64,000 nt of DNA from Raffaelea ambrosiae (Eukaryota > Ascomycota > Sordariomycetes > Ophiostomatales > Ophiostomataceae), in NCBI GenBank assembly GCA_002778195.1, contig PCDI01000002.1:1342649-1406648 (forward strand), given 5' to 3'. Both the position numbers and the translations under genes were made by a program. Shown here piece by piece: positions 20,868 to 32,387 of the stretch. Position 1 is the first letter of the stretch; every line of letters starts with the position of its first letter. Under the pieces are notes generated by a model. It did not search any database, had not been told where the DNA came from, and was given only the letters and a program-made list of their open reading frames with translations.

Positions 20868-21599
20868 TAGTCCATTCGGCTTTTCATAGTGGTTGCAATC
20901 TGTAGATCTAGTTTACTATGTCCTCGAATACATACCGCCGTACTTTCGACGGGCGGTCTATGGTCATCGCATTGCCAGTGTCGTCTGCCCGGACATCTAT
21001 GTGGCCTTTCGGGACTGTTTGCGAATATCAGCAGACATTCATATGTCTTTGGCCTCTCGCGTTCTCGCATTCTCCCCTTCTTTCTCTATCCATGGGCCTC
21101 GCACTGATTCCCTCTTCGAGTTCGTATTGGTCATGCAATCCTGCTTTTCGCTTTTCTCGCTCTCTCGCTTTTGTGACCTCTCGCCCCTTCGGTCTTTCAT
21201 GTTCCCCTCATTCTGGTTCTCCAAGTCCCCAATACTCGTCTTTCGCGTCTCCTCGCCCGTATCTCCAATCAGTTTCTTTCTCTGCCTCGTCCATCGTTAT
21301 GTTCACTCTGTGCTGTCTCGCTCTCTTGATCAGTCTGCTCTCGGGCTTTCGCCCTTTTGAGTTCTTTCACGTCTCGCCTTCGCTTCGCCGTTCGCCTCGG
21401 CAGCCGACGTACCATTGTCCGGCTTGCATGCCCTCTTCGCGGCAGCGACAGCAGTCACGGATTGGTTATGAGACAACGTTCACTAAACTCACAGGGCAAC
21501 ATGTCATAAACCAAAGGTAGGCTTGAATCAATCCACCGCTTTTAGTAAGATACACCTGGGCGGTAAAACCCCCATTCTTCACAGAACCTGAACTCCTGT
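20868..21599. other. Convergent intergenic region
   Basis: 3' flanks of the membrane-protein gene and of NTM1. Pyrimidine-rich DNA (CTCTCGC, CCTTTCG) fills 21030-21400. Open frames there are low complexity. No gene is seen. Confidence 0.5.
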
Positions 21600-22467
21600 C
21601 TATGCCTCTGCCCCCTTTGGCTTCAGAGCATACATCTTGACTGGCAAGAGCTGTGCTTCTGGCGGGAAGCCTTTCTGCAGCTCGGACCGCACGAGCTCAA
21701 AACCAGCCTGGGCAAAGAGCGCCTTGAAGGACGGGTCGGCCCTGGCACAGGTTAGAACAGCCTCTTGTCACGACGACAGTAGAGATGGGTCCGCGTACCT
21801 CGTCACGCTGCTGTCCACAGCATCAAAGTCATCGATCCCCGTCGTCGTCAGGTTCTCCTTGACCACGACCACGCCGCCTGGCTCGAGGACGGTCTTGCAC
21901 CGCCGCAAGAACGCCACCAGCTCGTCGTCCTTGAGATAGCCCGTGCACCACTGCGTCCAGATGAGCCCGTAGGTGGTGGTCGCCCCGGCTGGCCCGTCCG
22001 CGCTGTCGTCGCTGTCCTCCTCCTCCTCCTCCTGGACGTGGGCCGGGTCCCAGCCCTCGAGGCCGACGTTGAACACCCGCCGCACGCCCAGCCGGCTCTT
22101 GAGCTCGTCGGTGAACTTGACCACGGGCTCGATCACGTCGACCTCGTCGGCTATGTCCAAGAGGAGGCCTTCCGTGACTCGGCCAATTCTGCCTTGTTAG
22201 AAAAGAAGGTTCGTCTTCTTCCACAAAAGGGGGCTGTCTCGCTCACCCCGCCCCCCCCTCCAAAGCTCGGGCGACCCGGTGCAGGCCCGGCTTGCTGCCG
22301 CTGCCAATGCCCAGCTTGGCCAGGAAGCTGCGCGATCCCCGCAGGTCGGCCCGCGACACAAAGGGGAACCCGCCCAGCATGCCATTGTTGTCGGCGCTGA
22401 CGGCCTCCCAGTACCGCCGGGACTCGTCGCTGTTGACGCGCGTGTCGGGGCGCTCCTCCTCGCCCAT
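21600..22467 (-). CDS. NTM1: Alpha-N-terminal protein methyltransferase (NTM1/Tae1)
   Basis: Three exons, 22247-22467, 21799-22188 and 21600-21741, with introns of 58 and 57 nt (branch TTCTAAC in both), give 250 residues. The enzyme uses AdoMet to methylate the alpha-amino group of proteins starting X-Pro-Lys/Arg after Met removal, including ribosomal proteins. Signatures are ESRRYWEAVSADNNGMLGGF at the N-terminus, GAGIGRVTEGLL (AdoMet motif, reconstructed across intron 1), VIEPVVKFTDELK, LIWTQWCTGYLKDDELVAFL and VKENLTTTGIDDFDAVDSSV. The C-terminus reads ELQKGFPPEAQLLPVKMYAL. An acidic Glu/Asp insert (about 113-125, EEEEEDSDDSAD) is a local expansion. All catalytic blocks are present. Confidence 0.92.
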
Positions 22468-22919
22468 GTCTATGATGGTGATGGAGGGAAAGTATGTGTG
22501 AAGGGTATGATGGATGGCAGGCACGTGTACTATGGCGGGCGCCGTCTGTCCCGTTTTTCGTCGCAGCACAGCCAAATTCGTGTTTCGGCAGGGAGGGGTC
22601 GCCCTAAATCGAAGTGCGCTGCTCCAGCAATGGCCGCGCATAGAGAGATCCAACCAGGATTTTTTTACTTTACTGATGTCCACTCCTCTGTTTGTCTTTT
22701 TTTTTTGGACCGCCCGTTTTCTATCCAAACGTTGTTTCTTGTCTGATTTGTTTTTCTTTTCTCACCAATCTCTCTCAGTCTACGACATCCATGGATCGGC
22801 TTTCGTTTCAATAACTGAATATATCCTTGTATCTAATTTTTATATGCTTGAACCGAGTATAAGTATATATGCGATGCTTTTACGTCCCTTTCTTCTCTCT
22901 TCTTCTCTCCTCGACCTAG
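22468..22919. other. NTM1 promoter and SDR 3' flank
   Basis: No gene is seen. It contains short T runs and an AT-rich part with TATAAGTATATATG near 22858-22871. Confidence 0.45.
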
Positions 22920-23705
22920 CTATGTAATCAGAGCTCCTCCGTTTGTCGCCACGTGCGCGCCCGTCACAAACTTGTCCTTCATGAAATAGATGTACGCCTC
23001 GGCCACGTCTTCGGGCGCACCCATGGTGCCGACGGGCAGCTTCTTGGCCAGCCCCTCGAAGAAGCCCAGCGCCTCGTCTGACACGTACTGCCAGCGCTCC
23101 GTCTTGACCATGCCCGGCTGCACAATGTTGGCGCGGACCGGCGCCATTTCGATGGCCAGGCTGCGCACCAGCACCTCCAGCCCGCCGCAGTAGAAGTTGG
23201 GAACCGCCCACCCCTGCGCGGGCAGCCCGGTGGACTGCCCCGAGGTGAACGTGATGGACGACGCCGGCGATTGGGGCAGGTGGCGCTGCGCCACCTTGGC
23301 CAGCAGCACCGGTGCCAGCAGCAGCAGCGACGCCGGCGCCAGGATGCTCTCCTTGGTCTGTGCGCTGAGGGGCTTCACGCCCGGGTCGTTGGCCGCCGTG
23401 TAGGCGACGTGGTGGACCGCGCCGTGGCCGGCAATGGCCGCCTGGAACAGGGCCTCCAGATGGGCCTCGGTGTCCGCGTCGCCGCTGCCCAGGTCAATGG
23501 CAAAGCCCTGGACAGCCGAGGACTGGCCGTGCTGCGCCTTGAGCCTCTGGACCGTCTTGTCGACGCGCTCCTGGCTGGACGAGGCCACCGTGACGCGGGC
23601 TCCGTACGACAGAGCGGCTTCGGCCACGCAGAAGCCAATGCCCGACGTGCCTCCGATGACGAGGACGTGCTTGTCCTGCAGCTGGCGGTAGGTTTCTGGA
23701 GCCAT
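22920..23705 (-). CDS. Atypical short-chain dehydrogenase/reductase
   Basis: Single exon, 261 residues from ATG 23705 (an earlier in-frame start at 23840 would add 45 residues without family character). The Rossmann motif is GGTSGIG at 18-24, followed by ARVTVASSS. The usual NNAG is replaced by AYTAA (101-105). Ser 155 (FTSGQS) and Tyr 172 (FYCGGL) are in place, but the lysine four residues after the Tyr is Leu 176. MAPVRANIVQPGMVKTERW is typical of a fungal SDR subgroup with this same YxxxL/A arrangement. Because the proton-relay Lys is missing, catalysis may be altered or absent. Substrate unknown. Confidence 0.82.
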   Translation of the reverse strand: MAPETYRQLQDKHVLVIGGTSGIGFCVAEAALSYGARVTVASSSQERVDKTVQRLKAQHGQSSAVQGFAIDLGSGDADTEAHLEALFQAAIAGHGAVHHVAYTAANDPGVKPLSAQTKESILAPASLLLLAPVLLAKVAQRHLPQSPASSITFTSGQSTGLPAQGWAVPNFYCGGLEVLVRSLAIEMAPVRANIVQPGMVKTERWQYVSDEALGFFEGLAKKLPVGTMGAPEDVAEAYIYFMKDKFVTGAHVATNGGALIT

Positions 23706-24351
23706 GTTGCCGAGAGAGAGAGAGTTTCGGGCTGTCTTTGGATCGTCCGCAAGCTGTCTTGTTTGGCGGCTCTTGTTTGTCACTTGTGATGCCCTGCTGG
23801 CTACAAAGTCAGACCAGATGTCTCCATGTCTTTTATACACAACCGACGTTCCTCAAGGCTGCACAATTGCAACACTTGCACGAGCACGATCGGCCTGATC
23901 CTTAGTCAGGTCGGCCAGTTGTTCGTCCGACCTTTGCAATGCCGGTTCGTACGATGATCAGTTTAGAACTAACCAGTTGCCTAAAAAGTTTGTGGTGTTA
24001 TTCACAGCGAAAATCCGATGTCCGAGCATAAAGTCCGGATCATGGCCACCTGTGCTCACCATTGGACCTTGGAATGGCCTCCCACGCGCACACCTCGGAC
24101 GTGGCATTGCCCAACGAGGCAACTTTGTGGATACACACGACAAATGGAGTGTACAAAACGAAAGAAAAAAAAGGGATACCCACTGACAAGCCAACTCCGA
24201 AAGGAAACAGCCTCCTGTCTGAGAGCCTTGTGGGCTGTCTCTGGAATCATTTGCATTTTCCGTTTCGTTTACATGCCCTGGCGACCAGCCATGACATCGT
24301 CGTCGCTCGGAAGCCGCCCAAGTCCTGCAGGTATGTGTAAGACAGGAGGGA
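23706..24351. other. Intergenic region
   Basis: SDR promoter side, followed by unassigned DNA. The missing C-terminal half of the neighbouring kinase relic was looked for here and not seen. Confidence 0.4.
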
Positions 24352-24942
24352 TTAGGTGTGACCATGTCTCCTGTTCTTTCGAGTGTCACAGGCAAGTACT
24401 ATCCCAAATTTATGGGGTGTATTATGTGTGTCCTTTCTTGTCTTCGTTTCAATCCTATACGCACACTCCTCGCCCAACGGCTCTGCGTACTCCGGATGAC
24501 CTTGGACCGCCGAGCCCCCAAAATTGCACAGTTTGACGCGGTAATCGGAGAATAGAAGTACATTGCGGCAGCTCATATCACAGTACAGTACGTTCTGTGA
24601 GTAGATGTGCTGCAGGCCGTGGGCGACATCTAAGCACACGCGTAGGCGGAGAGCCTTGGGCAGAGGCGTCCCCTGGTGCTGGCAGATACACTTACGGGCA
24701 TCGCCATGCGGCGCATATTCGAGACAAAGTGAGCGCACACCTGGGTGCACTTCCTCGATGCTAAAGTACTTCAGTATATTGGGATGGTCGCCTAGGAGCC
24801 GGTATCTGAAGTCCTCGCGCACAAAGCACTGCTCGGGGTCTTCGTCCACGAGGCCGGCGCGCAGCTTGCCGTCTTCCCAGACTTGATAGCCCTAGAGTGC
24901 TGTTTTCTCGTCGACGGACGTAATGATGAAGCTCAAGTCCAT
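24352..24942 (-). pseudogene. Decayed protein kinase gene fragment
   Basis: A frame starting MDLSFIITSVDEKTAL at ATG 24942 meets TAG at 24892-24894 and then continues as GYQVWEDGKLRAG and on into kinase-like sequence: RYRLLGDHPNILKYFS, SLCLEYAPHGD, a catalytic-loop variant VLYCDMSCRNVLL, and CNFGGS in place of DFG. The catalytic-loop Asp and Asn are kept but the Mg-binding Asp of DFG is Asn. Homology ends near 24465, so most of the C-lobe is absent. Together these point to a relic of the small fungal kinases with an HCDIS-type catalytic loop. A TAG-containing acceptor (CTCTAG) could in principle hide the stop, but no matching donor was found. Confidence 0.65.
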
Positions 24943-25798
24943 ACTGACGATGGACCACCACCCCATAATGGCAAAGAAACCTGCCTCTTTCCCCACAAGC
25001 AAGATAGATAAACCAGTAAGTCGATTAAATAAAGAAGAGGATACTCATGCGGCAAGACAAAGTCCAGCACGAGTCTTGTGAGTTCGGCCACGAGTAGATG
25101 CCTGGCCATAAGTAAGCACACGTGACCCATTCATCTCCAAATATTTCGTGATACGTGCGTGCCAACAAAAGAAGAAGAAAAAAACAGAAAAGAAAAAGAA
25201 AAACAAGCCGTATAGTTTCAGATTTAGTGAGATTCCAGAGTTCGCGCAAGCCACGGAGAAGATTGAGCACTGCTGTAACGCCATTCGGCAGAGTCTCGTG
25301 TATTTAGTTGATGCCACTCCCCTGATACGAATCTGGATCAAGAACTCTAGAGCATGAACTATCAAATGGAGCCTTATTACGATTCTACGGGGTCTACGCA
25401 CAATAGCCACGGATTAGAGAGAACAACATCAATCGTTTTGGACCAAACTGGAAGCCCACATTCTTTCAAGAAAGCCAAGGCAAACGACGAAAGTAAACGG
25501 TGAACACAAACTGTAACGAACGAACTAAAATGAAAACGATTGAAAAACAACACGAACAACTGAACAAGGGGACATGCACACAAACTGAGCTTCTCCGATT
25601 TTCAATAGAACTGCAAAAATCAAGACGCAAGTGTCCTCAGCATGACTGACAAAGTATAAGTAAGCAGTCAGTGACGGTCCCGTTTTCGAGCGACTCACCA
25701 TCGAGAACAAGTTCTCAACATATCCATCTTTTGCATAGGGCACAACGAGCACACACTAGCCTTTCAAGCTCTTGGTGTTCACCACGCCCGCCGCAGCC
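24943..25798. other. Intergenic region
   Basis: No gene is seen. A short A/G-rich tract with AAGAAGAAAAAAAC lies near 25170-25205. The last 100 bases are the likely leader of the 25799 gene. Confidence 0.4.
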
Positions 25799-26518
25799 AT
25801 GCCTTTCGGGTACGTAAGTGGCTCCGACTACGACAGCGACGTTGACTCGGAAGTTGACTCGCTTCAAGAGTCCGTCTCCAGTCTCAGTCTCCGTGCTGAA
25901 TCCAACGAAATCCCACCGCAGGACCCCAACGACGGTAGCGACGCAGAGCCCATTCTAGCCCGCATATTGCTGGCCGGCACAGCGCGCTTCGCCAACAGTG
26001 GGCTGATTGCCCAGAGGTCTGCCGAGATCTTTGCGCGCGAGGTGGCCAACGTCGCTGCCCAGCACACCCACCCCATCTCGGTGGGATACTACCTGGAAAT
26101 CATCCAGCGCGGCCCCGTCACCGACGTTCCCTGCCTGATCAACGAGGAGACTGCCACCGGCTGCTCTATTCACCCAGACACCTACTCGCCCGACTGCACC
26201 GCACCCTGGGTGCCATTCCTCGAGGAATCGCTGCATGGTCAGTCTCTCTGTTTTCTGTCCATCGACGTGGGCACCGAGCCCCGGCTCTCGGCCATCCTCG
26301 TGTACGTCGTCCACAGCTGGGCCATGACAGCGATGTGGCAGTGCATCTCGTTCTCTGAAGATCTTCCAAGGGACGGCAACGACAAGCGCAAGATCGAGCG
26401 CCATGCACAGAAGACGGTGCAGACGTGGGTGGGCGATGTTATCACCCTGGCGCGTCTGTGGGACACAGACCCAGAGGCCGTTGTGGCCATGTACAACCTC
26501 TTCTTGGAAGAAAACTAA
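25799..26518 (+). CDS. Unknown acidic protein, 239 aa
   Basis: A single frame from ATG 25799. The first 60 residues are acidic and Ser-rich (SGSDYDSDVDSEVDSLQES), then comes a better ordered region with AREVANVAAQHTHPISVGYY, PWVPFLEESLHGQSLCFLS and WVGDVITLARLWDTDPEAVV. There is no signal peptide or membrane span. An alternative 3' end is possible: GT at 26494 and AACAG before 26537 would replace the last eight residues. I do not recognise the family. It lies next to a kinase relic in a gene-poor part of the window, which suggests a lineage-specific or recently moved gene. Confidence 0.55.
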   Translation: MPFGYVSGSDYDSDVDSEVDSLQESVSSLSLRAESNEIPPQDPNDGSDAEPILARILLAGTARFANSGLIAQRSAEIFAREVANVAAQHTHPISVGYYLEIIQRGPVTDVPCLINEETATGCSIHPDTYSPDCTAPWVPFLEESLHGQSLCFLSIDVGTEPRLSAILVYVVHSWAMTAMWQCISFSEDLPRDGNDKRKIERHAQKTVQTWVGDVITLARLWDTDPEAVVAMYNLFLEEN

Positions 26519-29500
26519 CTGTCGGCTGAAAACAGGAAGAACTACGTTAACAGATAGGGCCAAGAACACATTCACCAGACACGCATCCGGCGCGGAAGCC
26601 GAAAAGGCATTCAACAGGTAAGTGAGAGTGAAAGTCTTTGCTAACATTCAAGTCATAAATCGAGGCGTTGCTCTAGTTGAGTTACAATCCAAGTCTATCA
26701 ATTGAACAAAACTTTCCCTTGCCCATTGAAACAAAGTGAGCAAGCTGAAAAGAGCAGCAATTAAAAAACAGTCGGTGTCAAGCTGCACAAGACTAATGGA
26801 TACTGAATGGTGCCAAACATCCTAAAGGGCAGGAGGTTCTCCTCGACTGTGGCGTGGGCGCTTACAATGCAATGCATGCATGTTTGAAAACGTGACACAG
26901 AAGAAGACAACAAGAAACAACGCAGAACGTCTCTTGTGCCCAGTTTCTCGATTGCAATAACCCTATACTCAAAAGACATGCATGTCTTTGACGTAAAACA
27001 TTATGTCAACGATCACATGGAGCGATCGGCAGGAAAAGAGTGCTTTACAAAGTTCTCAACAATAGCGAGCCAAATTCATTTTTGGCAACAAAGACAGCCA
27101 CGTGCAGCTGCGAAACATTCTAGTATACCGAAGGATCGCCAGTCTTGGCAGAGCCCAGGTCCTGCTGTCCCCCGGCGAAAAAAAAACAAAGCTGGATTGA
27201 AAATAGCTTCTCTTGACAAAATAACAATCCATTCATGTTCTCTGAGGAGCACTACTGCATTGTATGTACTATGTATGTCGACAAGATCGGCGTGCGACCG
27301 TTCTCATCACCGACTTGCCTATACGAAGAGTACTCTCTGCACGCCAGCCTTGAAATAAAGTGAAACAGAGTGGCTACCTACCTAGTATGGTAACAATACG
27401 ATCGGCAAGGGAGACTGTCAACCCTGTTGGCCCACTGGAACGTGCGCCACGCGGAATACACAGTATGATACAGAAATAGAGACCAACTCAATAGTTGTTC
27501 CAAGTGCACCGTACTTTTGCATGCATATGCATATACTCGTACATAGCAGGATACCAGAGAGAGAAACGCAACTACGAGTATACGGATATGCGGACAACGA
27601 GATCGCTAGATCGTTTTCTTCTCGAGTTCTTACACAACCAAAACCGAAACAATTGACAGCGCAGACCGCAAAGCCGGCACAGAAAAGATCGCCGTGCCAA
27701 GGCATGCAACATGAATGACCGGGCCTTCCGGCAGTATCGCTTCCCAACCAAGGAGAGAATCTTCTGAGGCTGAAAAGACAGGCGGCGGAAATATGCGAGT
27801 AGCACGTAATACGAGCATGGCTTGCAGACCGAAAGAAAGAAACCAAAAAAAGAGAGAACGAGGCACAGAGAGAGAGCCCAAAAGGCAATAACGAGTATTG
27901 GTCGTAGAGATCGTAGAGCCAAAGCAGGCTGACTGCAAAAAAGGACAAGAAAGTCAAAGCGGCACAAAAGTCCCTATTGTATTATTGCCTCTATTGCCCT
28001 TTTGGGACATGGCCTGTGTACTTTCCGACTACTGACGAGCACTGACCATTGGCTCTGTGCAAACGGTCCGTTTCAGAGAGCACACCATTCTTCAACGAGG
28101 TTGGCGAAGATCGAAGGGGAAAAAGAAGAGGAATAGCCTCAAAGCAGACGCGGCTTGTGTGCCGTCTCAGTAGCTTCTCAACAGCTAGCTACGACGGCAG
28201 AGACATGTTGAAAAGGACTGCCCGAGTAAGAGTACTTCTGAACGTGACTAAGAGCAACCCCCTGCAGCGCAGAGGCATGGGGCGGTATCCTTGGTTGCAT
28301 GTCTCTATTCTTGGAAACGTGGTCTCGAAGAAGCACAGAAACCCCCACAAAAAGCTAAAGAGTCAAAAAGAAGAAGGGATAAAAAAAGGAAAACAAGGAA
28401 TGGGAGAGAAGGAAGACAGGTGGAAGAAGAAGCAAAAAAAAAGAAAGAAGGTGGCAGCGAATGGGGAACGAAAATGACAAGGGGCGCAAAGAAGAAGGCG
28501 TAGCCGGACAATGAGAAACAGCGGCTCTCAATAGTGCGTCCAACAGCCGAGAAGGCCGAAACCCAGCTAAGATCCTGAATGCAGGGGGGGTGGCAAGTCC
28601 GACTACACGTGGCGATCAGAGAAGCCGTTTTGTAAGCTCAGGCACCAGGAACAGCACGAGAGGGAACTGGAGGTGCCGATCAGCTGAAAGGAGCAGAGAG
28701 GAGCAAAGAGAGAAAGGGAAAACGGCTAATAACGGGCTAACATGACGTACCAGGACCAACGAATCAAAGAGTCCGAGTCAAAGAGTCCAAGGGTCAAAGA
28801 GACAAGGAGACGAAAAAAACAATAGATGGAAAAAGACCAGACGGGACTTTTGGCCGCAGTTATGCATGTATTGCACAAAGGTACCATCCATGCTCAGCAA
28901 AGAAAAGGATTGCAGGGCAAGGAATAATAGGAATAATAGGAATATTAAGAATATTAAGAATATTAAGAATAAATACGCGTTAGACTCCAAAGGAAACCCA
29001 GCCGTCTGGCCTATCAGGAGTTGCGAGTGGGTCGTTGTGGACCTGCTAGGGCTCTCCAAACAAACCAAGAGCAGGTCGAAACTCGCTCTTCCTAGCATCT
29101 CCTACCGGGACCAACCTTGTTTAAAAAGCCAATCCTACCATAGCTGAAGCTGAGGCAGCTGCAGCACCCAACGAAAATCAGGTTGTTGCTTCCGAGCTGC
29201 AACCGCCGTCCACACAGCCCAACGCAGCTAAGCCTGCAGGTTGCTTCGTATTCTAAAAAAGAGTGCATACAATATGTAGCTATGCTTGTAAGCAAGCCAG
29301 AAATGAAGAAAAAAAATGCAAGGAATGAGTCCCGAGCTTGCCCAGAGGTGCTTCTTGTTGTGCCTGCCGTGCTGCCCTCCGTGTGGTACACCCATCTGAT
29401 GTTGAGGGCACTTTGTTGGCACATTAACCTTAAACGGTCTGTTCCTTTGTGAATAGGAAACTTAGCAGAGACCATGTCTACTATGTATGTTGGTTTCTGA

Positions 29501-30336
29501 CATGGATGACTCGTGAGGGGCTCGTGAGTTGCACAAAATACGGGACATGCTGCATATTCCTCTGTCACGAGTGAATGCAGGCCCGCGCCCCCCAACAGCA
29601 ACCACAGATCCTGCTATGGAGCGATGTATCGGATCTGACAGACTCGTAGGAGAAAAAGAGACACTACCGCCAGGCGTTCCCATCTCTGTGCCGCTGTGGA
29701 CCTCTGCAAAACCAAACTATTGACGACGATCCAAAGATGCATCGACTCGAATTATGTACGATCTATTGTTCGTATTCTTCTGCTTGTCCAGGTCCGTGCA
29801 GCCCTGGTTCCTCCCCCCCCGATCCTGGTTGTTCTTGTTGTTGTTGTTGTTGTTGTTTGTCAACTCGTGCCCGACTGCGATCTCCACGGGTACATTGTAC
29901 TCGCAGGTCGTCCTGTCTTTGCTGCTCTGCTCTGCTCGACGTGTTCGGCCATGTCCTAGGCCGTCTCCACAATGGGTGCACCGACGGGCGTGCGAGGTTG
30001 GCCCGAACAGTATCGTACCCGTGCATTGCACAGAACACGTCAGAGAATGTGGAAGCTATCGACACCAGCAAGGGACAAGCATCAGTCCTTTTGTTCGTCT
30101 CCTCTTGTTTACCGTCTTTCCGAGAGACAGCTCGACGCATGGCGAGAGGCAAACAAAGTCCAAGGTCAATGCACACACCAGTCCAGTTCGGCTGACCCGG
30201 AGAAGCGAGCCTGAACTATTGGACTGCCTGGAGCACGTATCTCTCACGTTTGAGCGACCAGAATATTTTGTGCATGTACCTCTTCTCTTCTTGCGAGAAC
30301 GATCAGTAAGTTGCTCTCCATAGCGTCTCCTCCGTG
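26519..30336. other. 3.8-kb gene-poor region
   Basis: I see no gene. GC is lower than in the genic parts. Notable tracts are A/G-rich DNA at about 28350-28460 with many AAG and AAA codon-like runs, GAATATTAA repeats at about 28935-28970, and a TTGTTGTTG microsatellite at 29835-29858. Short open frames on both strands have no protein character. Confidence 0.4.
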
Positions 30337-30346
30337 TATAAATATA
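30337..30346 (+). promoter_or_regulatory. TATA box of the Gly-rich wall-protein gene
   Basis: TATAAATATA lies 225 bases upstream of ATG 30562 and is followed by a long CT-rich leader (about 30355-30520), a layout common for highly expressed fungal genes. A second AT-rich run, TATAATATATAAATA, lies just before the ATG at about 30525-30539. Confidence 0.4.
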
Positions 30347-30561
30347 TGGCTCCTGGCTCCTATCCCATCTTCCTTCTCTTGATGTTTGAATGATTCAGAG
30401 CATCCTTTCATCCTATCCCCTCACTTCCCTAGTTTGCTTCTCTATTCAGCCAGGAGTGAAGTCTTTCTCCTTTCCCCCATATACAGGTCTCTTACAGACT
30501 TTGTCCCCCTTCCCCTTTCTTTTTATAATATATAAATACACCTTCCTCACGCACATACACC

Positions 30562-32387
30562 ATGCGTACTGTTGTGGCCATTGCTGGCATTGCCAGCCTT
30601 GCCCAGCTTGCTGCGGCCACAGAAGGTAGTGGTGAAACCTACGGCTCGGGCTCCTCGGGCAGCAGCGGCAGCTATGGCTCTGGTGGCTCGTCGGGCTCGT
30701 CTGGTAGCTACGGCTCTGGTGGCTCCGGTGGTTCCTCGGGTGGCTATGGTGGCTCGTCCGGTGGCTCGTCGGGCGGCTCTTCGGGCGGATATGGTGGTGG
30801 CTCCTCTGGAGGCTGGGGCTGGTGGCCTTGGGGTAGCGGTGGTGGTAGCACCACCACGACTGCTCCTGGCTACGGCAGCGGAGGCAGCGGTGGTGGTGGC
30901 TACGGTGGTGGTGGTGGCAGCACGACCACGACTGCTCCTGGCTACGGCGGCGGAGGCAGCGGTGGTGGTGGCNNNNNNNNNNNNNNNNNNNNNNNNNNNN
31001 NNNNNNNNNNNNNNNNNNNNNNNNNNNNNNNNNNNNNNNNNNNNNNNNNNNNNNNNNNNNNNNNNNNNNNNNNNNNNNNNNNNNNNNNNNNNNNNNNNNN
31101 NNNNNNNNNNNNNNNNNNNNNNNNNNNNNNNNNNNNNNNNNNNNNNNNNNNNNNNNNNNNNNNNNNNNNNNNNNNNNNNNNNNNNNNNNNNNNNNNNNNN
31201 NNNNNNNNNNNNNNNNNNNNNNNNNNNNNNNNNNNNNNNNNNNNNNNNNNNNNNNNNNNNNNNNNNNNNNNNNNNNNNNNNNNNNNNNNNNNNNNNNNNN
31301 NNNNNNNNNNNNNNNNNNNNNNNNNNNNNNNNNNNNNNNNNNNNNNNNNNNNNNNNNNNNNNNNNNNNNNNNNNNNNNNNNNNNNNNNNNNNNNNNNAGC
31401 ACCGTCTCTGTTACGTCCGAGACTACCTCGACCGTCCCCGGCGGCACGGCCACCACGACTGTCGGCAGTTATATTACCATCACGGACAGCGAGACGGGCA
31501 CCGAGACCGTCTACATCACGTCCACGGTGACCGACAGCAGCGAGATCACCTCGACCATCAGCGCCTACATCACGGCCACCACCACGGCCTACGACACCAT
31601 TACGGAGACCGACACCATCACCGACACGGTGTGCAGCAGCTCGCCTGCGACCACCCCGAGCACCCCGGTCTCGACGCCGAGCACTCCTGTCAGCACGCCG
31701 AGCACTCCTGTCAGCACGCCGAGCACTCCTGTCAGCACGCCGAGCACTCCTGTCAGCACGCCGAGCACTCCCGTGTCTACGCCTGGTTACAGCACCCCGG
31801 CTGTGAGCACGTCGAGCACCCCGGTGTCCACCCCAGGCTACAGCACTCCCCCTTCGTACGAGACCACCACCACCAGCTCTCCTGCGGGCTATGCGCAGCC
31901 TACTGGCAGCTACGGCGGCGGCGGCGGCAGCTATGGTGGCGGCGGTGGCTACAGCGGTGGCTACGGCTGGCGCCGCTTCATTGCCCGTGGTGGCAGCTAC
32001 GGTGGCAGCGGTGGTGGTGGCTATGGCGGTGGCGGCTACGGGGGTGGCAGCACCACGACGACTGCGCCAGGCTATGGCGGCGGCGGCAGCGGCGGCGGCT
32101 GCACCCCGGCCACGGTCACTGTGCCGGGCGTGGATACGACGGTCACGGCCTGGAAGACGTCGGTTGTCACGGCGCCGGCGGTGACCCAGACCGTGACCAA
32201 GGCGGGCACGATCACCTCGACCGTGAACGTCGAGACCACCGCGACGGTCCGCGCCGTGACAACCGTCAACGCGGCCGGCACCACCACGGTGACCGAGACG
32301 GGCACCAGCTACGTGACGGCCACGGGCACCAAGACGAGCACGGCTACGGTGACCGAGACGGCCTGCGGTGGCGGCCACTATTACTGA
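30562..32387 (+). CDS. Gly/Ser-rich secreted wall-type protein, interrupted by an assembly gap
   Basis: ATG 30562 starts a clear signal peptide (MRTVVAIAGIASLAQLAAA). Then come Gly-Ser-Tyr repeats and a GGSTTTTAPGYG motif, then 425 N. After the gap the frame from 31398 gives Thr/Ser-rich stalk sequence (TSETTSTVPGGTATTTVGSY), six or so copies of STPVSTP, more Gly-rich GSYGGGG sequence, another STTTTAPGYGGGG motif and a Thr/Val-rich C-terminus ending CGGGHYY. No GPI signal is visible. The two sides belong to one gene because the STTTTAPGYG module recurs on both, but they are not in the same frame with the nominal gap length (425 is not divisible by 3). Likely role: heavily O-glycosylated wall or adhesion protein. 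Confidence 0.75.
30973..31397. other. Assembly gap (425 N) inside coding repeats
   Basis: The run of N lies between two Gly-rich/STTTTAPGYG repeat blocks. The nominal length breaks the frame, so the true length is different or another frame change lies inside. Confidence 0.95.
31659..31780 (+). repeat. 21-bp coding repeat (STPVSTP)
   Basis: Tandem units close to GTCAGCACGCCGAGCACTCC, 21 bases each, encode STPVSTP. The central copies are nearly identical and the outer ones (CCGGTCTCGACGCCG, CCCGTGTCTACGCCT) have drifted. Confidence 0.85.
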
